Shown here: positions 1-4,763 of the stretch, piece after piece
How positions within the stretch are numbered: position 1 is the stretch's first letter
Layout: the number at the start of each line of letters is the position of its first letter
Assembly (NCBI GenBank): GCA_012512335.1
Contig: JAAZEK010000332.1
Location: forward strand, 1-7,686
Direction: 5' to 3'
Length of the DNA: 7,686 nucleotides
DNA from: Clostridiales bacterium
GTDB taxonomy: Bacteria; Bacillota; Clostridia; Caldicoprobacterales; DTU083
Made by a program: the position numbers and the translations under genes
The notes under the pieces: model-generated
Seen by the model: the letters and a program-made list of their open reading frames with translations, nothing else
Database searches by the model: none
What the model was told of the DNA's origin: nothing

Positions 1-44
1 TCATAACCGGTCGGTCCGGGGTTCGAGTCCCTGAAGGCCCACCA
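1..44 (+). tRNA. tRNA with CAU anticodon, 3' part only (tRNA-Met or tRNA-Ile2)
   Basis: The window opens inside the anticodon loop (CAT at 2-4). What follows is the 3' anticodon strand, a T arm with stem 17-21/29-33 around the loop TTCGAGT (22-28), a 7-nt 3' acceptor strand AAGGCCC (34-40), discriminator A and an encoded CCA (42-44). The D arm and 5' acceptor lie outside the window. A CAU anticodon can belong to elongator or initiator tRNA-Met, or to tRNA-Ile2 whose C34 is modified to lysidine by TilS; the visible half does not decide this. Only 5 nt separate it from tRNA-Phe, so the two are surely co-transcribed. Confidence 0.9.
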
Positions 45-49
45 TTTTC

Positions 50-125
50 GCCTCGGTAGCTCAGTCGGTAGAGCAGTAGACTGAAAATTTACGTGTCGGT
101 GGTTCGATTCCGCCCCGAGGCACCA
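50..125 (+). tRNA. tRNA-Phe (GAA)
   Basis: Complete 76-nt cloverleaf. The acceptor stem GCCTCGG/CCGAGGC pairs perfectly, the D arm has GCTC/GAGC, the anticodon loop CTGAAAA gives anticodon GAA, and the anticodon stem GTAGA/TTTAC contains one G-T pair. The T arm has the loop TTCGATT, followed by discriminator A and an encoded CCA (123-125). It decodes UUU and UUC. It sits 5 nt after the CAU tRNA and 96 nt before tRNA-Tyr. Confidence 0.97.
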
Positions 126-221
126 ATATAGAAGTATAATATCAGAAGTCAGAAATCAGAATATAAAGGTACAAGCAATACTATATCCGACATTTGATAT
201 CCGATTTCAGAAACCCGATAT
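126..221. repeat. Repeat-bearing spacer between tRNA-Phe and tRNA-Tyr
   Basis: This 96-nt spacer is long compared with the 5-nt spacer upstream and is not random. Positions 141-161 are three 7-nt units (ATCAGAA, GTCAGAA, ATCAGAA). Positions 183-204 carry the octamer ATATCCGA twice, 14 nt apart, and CCGATAT-like sequence recurs at 215-221. The block at 150-164 is an imperfect reverse complement of 197-210 (ATATCCGATTTCAG), so the two families can fold on each other. No ORF or promoter is evident. It could be a decayed palindromic or minisatellite-type intergenic repeat, or a processing site in the tRNA precursor; the sequence does not say which. Confidence 0.6.
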
Positions 222-306
222 GGAGGAGTACCCAAGTGGCTAAAGGGGGCAGACTGTAAATCTGTTAGCTCAGCTTTCGATGGTTCGAATCCGTCCTCCT
301 CCACCA
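222..306 (+). tRNA. tRNA-Tyr (GTA)
   Basis: Complete 85-nt class II tRNA. The acceptor stem is GGAGGAG paired with the 3' CTCCTCC strand. The anticodon stem-loop is CAGA-CTGTAAA-TCTG, giving anticodon GTA. A long variable arm follows (about TAGCTCAGCTTTCGA), as expected for bacterial tRNA-Tyr, then a T loop TTCGAAT and an encoded CCA (304-306). It decodes UAU and UAC. It is the last gene of the tRNA operon, with a terminator starting 9 nt after it. Confidence 0.97.
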
Positions 307-314
307 TAAAACAT

Positions 315-341
315 AAAGAAGCCTAAAATGGCTTCTTTTTT
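315..341 (+). terminator. Intrinsic terminator of the tRNA operon
   Basis: Perfect 9-bp stem AAAGAAGCC (315-323) and GGCTTCTTT (330-338) around a 6-nt loop, with a run of six T (336-341) on the + strand. It ends the tRNA transcript. The stem is symmetrical and may also help to stop spoVACDE transcription arriving from the other side, but on the minus strand the T tract after the GC part is only three bases, so it would be weaker in that direction. No other terminator is seen in 342-397. Confidence 0.9.
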
Positions 342-397
342 GTTGGTTTGTCGGATAGACAGGGTTATCTACTTCTATTATAATTAAAAGCTATCCC

Positions 398-751
398 CTA
401 TCCCTTTGGTTTAAACACCAAGGCTGCTAAAAAACCAAATATTATAGCTGATGAAATGCCCGCACTAGTAATCTCAAAAATACCAGTCAATACTCCTATA
501 ATACCATTTGTCTTAGCTTCAGCCATTGCACCCTTTAACAATGAATTTCCAAAGCTTAGGATGGGCGTCGTTGCTCCTGCGCCTGCAAAATCCACCAACT
601 TATCATACCACCCAAGACCTCCTAGCACCGCACCTGCGACTACCAAAGCAGTCATGGTGTGAGCAGGAGTCATCCGAAATACATCCAACATTATTTGTCC
701 AATTGCACAAATCATTCCACCAATTAAGAAAGCTCTTAAAAACTGTTCCAT
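398..751 (-). CDS. spoVAE: Stage V sporulation protein AE (SpoVAE/SpoVAEB)
   Basis: A 117-residue, strongly hydrophobic protein, the usual length for the SpoVAEB form. Its segments include RAFLIGGMICAIGQ (6-19), a second membrane span around 32-48, the family motif FAGAGATTPI (55-64) followed by FGNS, and a C-terminal span around 84-113. Known role of the family: part of the SpoVA membrane complex in the forespore inner membrane that moves calcium-dipicolinate into the spore and lets it out at germination. It is the last gene of spoVAC-spoVAD-spoVAE. Its SD (AAAGGAG, 759-765) overlaps the spoVAD stop codon (764-766), suggesting translational coupling. It is a clear paralogue of SpoVAC in the same operon. 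Confidence 0.95.
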   Translation of the reverse strand: MEQFLRAFLIGGMICAIGQIMLDVFRMTPAHTMTALVVAGAVLGGLGWYDKLVDFAGAGATTPILSFGNSLLKGAMAEAKTNGIIGVLTGIFEITSAGISSAIIFGFLAALVFKPKG

Positions 752-763
752 TACATGACTCCT

Positions 764-1771
764 TTACTGGGTATTTTCTATTGAAACTGCATGAGCAATT
801 CCAGGTATGCTCTCTTTTTGCTGATATGACATTGGAGATAGCAAAGCACCTGTAGCAGCTACTAAAATCCGCTTGAGCTCCCCCTGTTTCATTCGATTGA
901 GCAGATGCCCATATGTAACAGTTGCACTACAGGCACATCCACTTGCACCAGAGAATACTCTAGGATCCTTTCCATAAATGATCATGCCACAATCTGTATA
1001 AAGGTTTTCCTTGAAATGAATCCCTCTCTTCCGGAATAATTCCTGAGCTATGGAGTATCCTGTAAAGCCTAAATCCCCAGTAGCGATTAGGTCATAATAA
1101 TCAGGCTCTATGTTCAACTCATTAAAATGTGTTTCTATTGTATCCACAGCTGCTGGAGCCATAGCTGCACCCATATTAAAAGGATCAGAAATGCCCATAT
1201 CCACTATTTTTCCTATAGTTGCTGAAGTAATTCGAGGCCCTTCACCTTGTCTACCCAATATAACAGCCCCTGCACCAGTAACGGTCCATTGAGCTGTTGG
1301 TGGCTTTTGTGCTCCATATTCATTAGGATAACGAAATTGTTTCTCAGCGGCTGCGTTATGGCTAGCAGTGGCAGCCATTACATAATTAGCACCATTATTA
1401 TCCAAGACTTTGCTTGCCAAAGCCAAACCTTCCATTGAGGTTGAGCAAGCCCCAAAAACACCCAAATAGGGTATTTCTAGCCCTCTTGCTGCAAAGGTAC
1501 TTGAAGTTATTTGGTTGTCCAGATCACCACTGAACAAGAAGTTAATATCATCACTTTTTAATTTTGCTTTTTCCAAGGCTTTATTACAAGCCAGTTCCAA
1601 TAATTTGACCTCAGCTTTTTCATAACTGTCCTGCTCAAGCCAAAGGTCGCTGGCAAATTGATCAAAATCTTCTGCTATCTGACATTTAGCCTCAAAAGGG
1701 CCACCAACTGTAGCACTCGATATTATTATCGGGTTAAAAATAAATTTCCAACTTTGTCGACCTATAAGCAT
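764..1771 (-). CDS. spoVAD: Stage V sporulation protein AD (SpoVAD)
   Basis: A 335-residue protein, full length for SpoVAD, starting MLIGRQSWKF. It has a thiolase/ketoacyl-synthase-like fold: GVFGACSTSMEG (104-115) carries the cysteine at the thiolase active-site position, and ASHNAA (136-141), TGAGAVILG (165-173) and GCACSATVTYGHLLN (278-292) are family signatures. From work on Bacillus, SpoVAD is a soluble or peripheral protein on the forespore membrane that binds dipicolinic acid and is not thought to act as a thiolase. The ATG is well placed: its SD (AGGAGGG, 1778-1784) lies within the last codons of spoVAC, 3 nt separate the spoVAC stop from this start, and the stop of this gene overlaps the spoVAE SD. 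No odd features. Confidence 0.96.
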   Translation of the reverse strand: MLIGRQSWKFIFNPIIISSATVGGPFEAKCQIAEDFDQFASDLWLEQDSYEKAEVKLLELACNKALEKAKLKSDDINFLFSGDLDNQITSSTFAARGLEIPYLGVFGACSTSMEGLALASKVLDNNGANYVMAATASHNAAAEKQFRYPNEYGAQKPPTAQWTVTGAGAVILGRQGEGPRITSATIGKIVDMGISDPFNMGAAMAPAAVDTIETHFNELNIEPDYYDLIATGDLGFTGYSIAQELFRKRGIHFKENLYTDCGMIIYGKDPRVFSGASGCACSATVTYGHLLNRMKQGELKRILVAATGALLSPMSYQQKESIPGIAHAVSIENTQ

Positions 1772-1774
1772 GTA

Positions 1775-2242
1775 TTACCCTCCTAACGCCTGGAAAATCA
1801 GTTTGATTATTGCTACCACAAAGGCAGAAAAGGTACCGAAAACGATAACAGGACCAGCTATTTTAAACATATTACCACCTACGCCTAAAACATAGCCTTC
1901 ACTTCGATGCTCAATTGCTGCAGAGGCTATACTATTAGCAAACCCCGTAATTGGTACAGCTGTTCCAGCACCTGCCCATTGTGAAATATGATCAAAAATG
2001 CCTAATCCGGTTAATAAAGTAGAAATAAAAATGAGAACAGCTGTTGCCGGGTTTCCAGCATCAGATTTTTCAAAGTCAAAATACTTAATAAAAATATTTT
2101 GAAGAAACTGCGCAAAAATACAGATAGAGCCTCCTACCAAAAAGGCTCTTAGTACATTAGTTCCAACTTTTCTTTTAGGTTCTAGCTTTTTTGCTCTGCT
2201 TTGATAATCTTTCTGCATAGGAGTAGCTTTCTTTTTAGCCAT
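1775..2242 (-). CDS. spoVAC: Stage V sporulation protein AC (SpoVAC)
   Basis: A 155-residue membrane protein of normal length for SpoVAC. A basic cytosolic N-terminus (about 1-26, many Lys/Arg) is followed by a hydrophobic segment with RAFLVGGSICIFAQFLQ (32-48), a second one around 65-83, the motif WAGAGTAVPITGFANS (89-104), and a C-terminal hydrophobic stretch (about 117-150). In Bacillus, SpoVAC is a membrane channel component for dipicolinic acid release, reported to be mechanosensitive. The ATG at 2242 has a good SD (GGAGGAG, 2251-2257) at 8 nt. It is the first gene of the operon, about 28 nt downstream of the predicted sigma-G transcription start. Confidence 0.95.
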   Translation of the reverse strand: MAKKKATPMQKDYQSRAKKLEPKRKVGTNVLRAFLVGGSICIFAQFLQNIFIKYFDFEKSDAGNPATAVLIFISTLLTGLGIFDHISQWAGAGTAVPITGFANSIASAAIEHRSEGYVLGVGGNMFKIAGPVIVFGTFSAFVVAIIKLIFQALGG

Positions 2243-2276
2243 TTTCTACTCTCCTCCATTTACTTATCGTTTACTT

Positions 2277-2306
2277 TAGTATGTCAGTGAACAAGCAAAT
2301 TAATTC
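2277..2306 (-). promoter_or_regulatory. Probable sigma-G promoter of spoVACDE
   Basis: On the minus strand the -35 is GAATT (2302-2306) and the -10 is CATACTA (2277-2283), separated by 18 nt. The -10 fits the Bacillus sigma-G consensus CATNHTA at every position, and the -35 fits GHATR at four of five. The expected start of transcription is near 2270, leaving a leader of about 28 nt before the spoVAC ATG. SpoVA operons are known forespore sigma-G targets, which supports the call. The -35 lies just past the rpsA terminator, so the operon appears insulated from vegetative rpsA transcription. Confidence 0.78.
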
Positions 2307-2311
2307 AGAGT

Positions 2312-2338
2312 AAAAAAAAAGCCGCACAGCTGTACGGC
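2312..2338 (-). terminator. Intrinsic terminator of rpsA
   Basis: Minus-strand hairpin from GCCGTACAGCTGTGCGGC (2338-2321), a near-perfect palindrome with one T-G pair in the stem, followed directly by nine T (2320-2312). There is no T run on the + strand, so it is directional. It ends rpsA transcription 64 nt after the stop codon and just before the spoVAC promoter. Confidence 0.9.
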
Positions 2339-2401
2339 AAAAATAAAGGGGGTCTCAATGTAATTGTGAGGTATTAATATTATGGTCAGAAGACCCTCTT
2401 C
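2339..2401 (-). other. rpsA 3' untranslated region with inverted repeats
   Basis: Between the rpsA stop and its terminator there are 63 nt holding GGGTCT and AGACCC arms (2391-2396 and 2350-2355 on the minus strand) that can close a loop of 35 nt. A small internal hairpin GGTC-TTCT-GACC overlaps the upstream arm. This is seen directly; any role in mRNA stability is inference. Confidence 0.4.
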
Positions 2402-3841
2402 TTATTCCATTTCTTCTTTTTCTTGTTGCTCTTTAAATAAATCGCCAAGGGTAACAGTCATTTCTTCTTTTACATAAGGACTTTCTTTTGGAGTCTGCTT
2501 CCTTACTGGCTTTTCTGTTCTCTCTGGCCTCTCCTGTTTTTCAACTGCGTCTCTAATACTCAAACTAATTCTTCTTTCTTGGGGTTTTACATCTAGTACT
2601 TTTACGTCAACCATTTGTCCTGTACTTAAGACATCCTCTACTTTATCCACCCTTTTGTCAGAAATTTGAGAAATATGCACCAGACCATCTACGCCAGGTT
2701 CCAATTCAACAAATGCACCAAAAGTGGTTATACGAACGACTTTGCCTTGGAATATCTGACCTGATGGGTATTTTTCTTCGATATTATCCCAGGGATGTGG
2801 TAAATTTTGTTTATAGCCAAGAGAAATTCGGTTATTTTCTTTGTCTGCAGATAGGATAACCACTTCTACTTCTTGCCCTTCAGAAACAACCTGCTTTGGA
2901 CTCTTTATATGTCCCCATGAAAGGTCTGAAATGTGTATTAATCCATCTACGCCACCAATATCAACAAAAGCGCCAAAATTTGTTATCCGCTTTACTTCGC
3001 CTTTTATAATCTGGCCTTCTTCAATGGTTTCCCAAATCTGTTGTCTTTTCTCTTTTTCTTCTGCCTCAAAAATTGCTCTTTGGGATCCTACGACACGGTT
3101 GCGTCTCTTATCTGTTTCGAGAATACGTAAACGTAATTCTTGACCTATGAAGATGCTTAAGTCAGCCACATAACGCATAGATAATTGGGAAGCTGGAATA
3201 AAAGCTGTGAAACCTTTAATATTAGCTAACAAGCCACCTTTTACTACTTGCTTGCCAATACCGATGATCTCTTGTTCATTTTGGAAGGCTTCCTCGATTA
3301 ATTTCCATGCTTGATTTTTTACTATATTTTTCTGAGAAAGAATTACATTGCCCTCTCCATCATTGACTTTCCGTACTTCTACTTCGATATCATCGCCTTC
3401 ATGGAAAACTTCTGTGAGAGGTTTATCTTCTTCCAGCATAATGTCGTTTAAGGAAACAACTCCATCTGATTTGTATCCGACATTGACGAATAACTCATCA
3501 TCAGTGACTCGAATTATTTTACCAGTTACAATCTGTCCTGGGCGAAGAGAAACGATTTCAAAATCTTCCATTGTTTCTTCGTTAATTGCCTCTTCAGCTG
3601 GAGTCTCACTCTCTAATACATCCTCCTGAGGACTTTCTAGCTCAGATTCTTCCTGCTGGAATCCAGCTTCCTCTGAAATCTCTTTCTGCTGCAGGTCAGC
3701 TTCTGCTTCAACAGTAGCTTCTGCTTCAACAGCTTCTTCTTCAACTGCTGTTATTTCTTCCTGTACTTCAACTGCCTGTGGAGCATCTTCATTATTAGCA
3801 GTCTCTGTAGTTTCTAAAATTTCGTCATTCATCTCGTTCAT
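2402..3841 (-). CDS. rpsA: 30S ribosomal protein S1 (four S1 domains, acidic N-terminal extension)
   Basis: A 479-residue protein. Residues 1-95 are low complexity and very acidic (about 31 Glu, 5 Asp and one Lys). Four S1 RNA-binding domains follow at about 100-171, 190-256, 275-343 and 360-430. Domains 3 and 4 have the classic core (TNFGAFVDIGGVDGLIHISDLS; TTFGAFVELEPGVDGLVHIS), while domains 1 and 2 are more divergent, as usual in S1 where they bind the ribosome. A charged tail (431-479) ends in VTLGDLF (463-469). S1 helps the 30S subunit bind mRNA, although in low-GC Gram-positives the homologue (YpfD type) is often dispensable. The ATG has SD AAGGAGGT (3851-3858) at 9 nt; a second in-frame ATG three codons on is less well spaced. 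It has its own promoter and terminator. The closely linked cmk is typical of bacteria. Confidence 0.93.
   Translation of the reverse strand: MNEMNDEILETTETANNEDAPQAVEVQEEITAVEEEAVEAEATVEAEADLQQKEISEEAGFQQEESELESPQEDVLESETPAEEAINEETMEDFEIVSLRPGQIVTGKIIRVTDDELFVNVGYKSDGVVSLNDIMLEEDKPLTEVFHEGDDIEVEVRKVNDGEGNVILSQKNIVKNQAWKLIEEAFQNEQEIIGIGKQVVKGGLLANIKGFTAFIPASQLSMRYVADLSIFIGQELRLRILETDKRRNRVVGSQRAIFEAEEKEKRQQIWETIEEGQIIKGEVKRITNFGAFVDIGGVDGLIHISDLSWGHIKSPKQVVSEGQEVEVVILSADKENNRISLGYKQNLPHPWDNIEEKYPSGQIFQGKVVRITTFGAFVELEPGVDGLVHISQISDKRVDKVEDVLSTGQMVDVKVLDVKPQERRISLSIRDAVEKQERPERTEKPVRKQTPKESPYVKEEMTVTLGDLFKEQQEKEEME
3698..3732 (-). repeat. Tandem repeat inside the rpsA acidic region
   Basis: Two identical 17-nt copies of AGCTTCTGCTTCAACAG (+ strand, 3698-3714 and 3716-3732) repeat with an 18-nt period, followed by a shorter degenerate copy. 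The period is a multiple of three, so the reading frame is kept; the encoded peptide repeats Val-Glu-Ala-Glu-Ala (about residues 38-48). Such a repeat can gain or lose units in frame by replication slippage. Confidence 0.75.
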
Positions 3842-3881
3842 TGATTAGGTACCTCCTTAAAATCCATACAATCGAACATTT

Positions 3882-3911
3882 ATTAGTTTCATATTATGGA
3901 ACAACTGTCAA
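3882..3911 (-). promoter_or_regulatory. Candidate sigma-A promoter of rpsA
   Basis: A perfect -35 TTGACA (3906-3911 on the minus strand) lies 18 nt from a weaker -10, ACTAAT (3882-3887; four of six matches to TATAAT). Transcription would start near 3875 and give a leader of about 34 nt that includes the strong SD. The -35 is good and the position sensible, but the -10 is poor and the region is AT-rich, so chance matches are easy. Confidence 0.45.
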
Positions 3912-3980
3912 CGATTGTATATTCCTCTTTGATGTGTTTCTTTTGTAGGTATGGATATTCCTGTTATAATGTTAATATGG

Positions 3981-4009
3981 AATTATAAACGAAGTATTAC
4001 GTTATAATT
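3981..4009. repeat. Inverted repeat upstream of rpsA
   Basis: AATTATAAACG (3981-3991) pairs with CGTTATAATT (4000-4009), with one bulged base and an 8-nt loop. It is AT-rich with no adjacent T tract, so it is not an obvious terminator. It may be a protein-binding palindrome or a structured part of the plsC-rpsA intergenic RNA. Confidence 0.5.
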
Positions 4010-4047
4010 TTCCAGCTATATAAGCCCCCCTAAGCCTTTCAATGGAT

Positions 4048-4079
4048 AATCATTCCTTACTTCATTAGGAATCATTCCT
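4048..4079. repeat. Direct repeat of AATCATTCCT overlapping a palindrome
   Basis: The 10-mer AATCATTCCT occurs at 4048-4057 and 4070-4079, a 22-nt period (about two helical turns). The second copy is part of the perfect palindrome AGGAATCATTCCT (4067-4079). AGGAAT (4067-4072) could therefore pair with ATTCCT on either side (4052-4057 or 4074-4079), giving two mutually exclusive hairpins in RNA, or two same-face sites in DNA. Confidence 0.5.
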
Positions 4080-4112
4080 GCCTATAAATAAATAAACACA
4101 TCTAAATTTATA

Positions 4113-4137
4113 ATATAATACTTTTTCGATATTATAT
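4113..4137. repeat. All-AT hairpin downstream of plsC
   Basis: ATATAATA (4113-4120) and TATTATAT (4130-4137) are perfect complements around a 9-nt loop. It starts 38 nt beyond the plsC stop. Without GC pairs or a T tract it is unlikely to be an efficient terminator. Confidence 0.45.
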
Positions 4138-4174
4138 GACTAAATCCTCTTTTTTTAAAAATAAACTTATTAAA

Positions 4175-4747
4175 TTATAATTTTATCAATTCCTCTGACA
4201 TTTTCTTCGACATTTGATTCAATAACTCGGAATTGGATTTATTACCGTAGTATTCTGTTAAATCCAACGGCTTTCCAATAGTTACAGTCAAAGAACGGAA
4301 AATTCGATATTCCCCCTTTATCGCAACTGGTATGGTTACAGCTTCTGTTCTTTGTGCAATAGCAGCCATGCCATGAGTAAAATTTTGAATTTCACCATTT
4401 TTACTTCTAGTGCCTTCAGGGAAAATACCAAAAACCTTACCTTCTTTTATCCTTTTAAGAGCGGTTTTTATTGATGTTATATCCGCTGAACCTCTTTTTA
4501 CTGGAAAAGCACCTACTTCCCTTAAAATCGTTCCAAAAAGCGGAAACTTAAACAACTCCTCTTTAGCCATAAAATTGATTTTCCTAGGTAGCACACATGC
4601 CAGAAGAATAGGATCCAATAGAGAAATATGATTGGCGTATATAATGGTACTTCCTTCAGTAGGTATATTTTCTTTCCCTTTTACCTTTGGCCAGAATAAC
4701 AGGTAGATTAAAGGAGTCAAAATACCCCGTATAATAGAATATAACAA
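4175..4747 (-). CDS. plsC: 1-acyl-sn-glycerol-3-phosphate acyltransferase (PlsC family)
   Basis: A 190-residue membrane-associated acyltransferase, at the short end of the family as is common next to cmk in Bacillota. It transfers an acyl chain to lysophosphatidic acid, giving phosphatidic acid, at the inner face of the membrane. Evidence: an N-terminal hydrophobic anchor (about 4-19); catalytic motif I NHISLLDP (39-46, His40 and Asp45); motif II GAFPVKRG (79-86); motif III FPEGTRS (109-115) for phosphate binding; motif IV VTIPVAI (137-143). The start is TTG, not ATG: SD GGAGGG (4757-4762) is 9 nt before it, and the hydrophobic anchor begins at once. The upstream aroH-cmk stop codon is only 16 nt away, so the two are co-transcribed. 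Family assignment is firm; acyl donor and exact substrate are inferred. Confidence 0.92.
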   Translation of the reverse strand: MLYSIIRGILTPLIYLLFWPKVKGKENIPTEGSTIIYANHISLLDPILLACVLPRKINFMAKEELFKFPLFGTILREVGAFPVKRGSADITSIKTALKRIKEGKVFGIFPEGTRSKNGEIQNFTHGMAAIAQRTEAVTIPVAIKGEYRIFRSLTVTIGKPLDLTEYYGNKSNSELLNQMSKKMSEELIKL

Positions 4748-4756
4748 AACTGTGTT

Positions 4757-4762
4757 CCCTCC
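4757..4762 (-). promoter_or_regulatory. SD of plsC, supports a TTG start
   Basis: GGAGGG on the minus strand begins 1 nt after the aroH-cmk stop (4764-4766) and ends 9 nt before TTG at 4747-4745. No ATG lies in this interval in frame, so the TTG is the best start. Confidence 0.75.
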
Positions 4763-4763
4763 G

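Larger units (their letters stand above)
3842..4174. other. AT-rich gap between plsC and rpsA, no gene seen
   Basis: These 333 nt hold no convincing coding sequence in either direction. They contain the rpsA SD (3851-3858), a candidate sigma-A promoter (3882-3911), an inverted repeat (3981-4009), a short direct/inverted repeat cluster (4048-4079) and an all-AT hairpin (4113-4137). The hexamer ATTCCT occurs four times on the + strand (3921, 3957, 4052, 4074). No GC-rich terminator follows plsC, so transcription from the upstream cluster may run on towards rpsA. In many clostridia ispH lies between plsC and rpsA; no ispH-like sequence is found here. Confidence 0.8.

Noticed and set aside
126..221. 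CRISPR array in the tRNA spacer
   Set aside because: Repeat units are only 7-8 nt with no spacer regularity and no cas genes nearby.
222..341. tRNA-Tyr as an integration site of a mobile element
   Set aside because: No integrase, no repeated tRNA 3' end and no foreign-looking genes follow; the terminator and spoVA operon come next.
456..855. Open frames on the + strand opposite spoVAE (456-662 and 526-855)
   Set aside because: They are antisense to a well-supported gene, resemble no family I know and have no SD.
1110..1438. Open frames on the + strand opposite spoVAD
   Set aside because: Shadows of the spoVAD codons, with low-complexity or odd composition and no ribosome binding site.
2841..3629. 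Ser/Thr-rich open frames on the + strand opposite rpsA (2841-3143, 3348-3629)
   Set aside because: Their composition is the reverse complement of Glu/Lys/Asp-rich S1 coding sequence; no SD or family resemblance.
3842..3911. T-box or other known riboswitch upstream of rpsA
   Set aside because: No T-box AGGGTGG-type motif and the predicted leader is only about 34 nt, too short for a known riboswitch class.
3896..3988. A 30-codon + strand ORF in the plsC-rpsA gap
   Set aside because: No SD before its ATG and no recognisable peptide feature; expected by chance in AT-rich DNA.
3842..4174. Possible ispH remnant
   Set aside because: No frame gives IspH-like cysteine motifs or any stretch of recognisable protein; the idea rests only on gene order elsewhere.
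4410..4631. Open frame on the + strand opposite plsC
   Set aside because: Antisense to the catalytic motifs of plsC; no supporting start signals.
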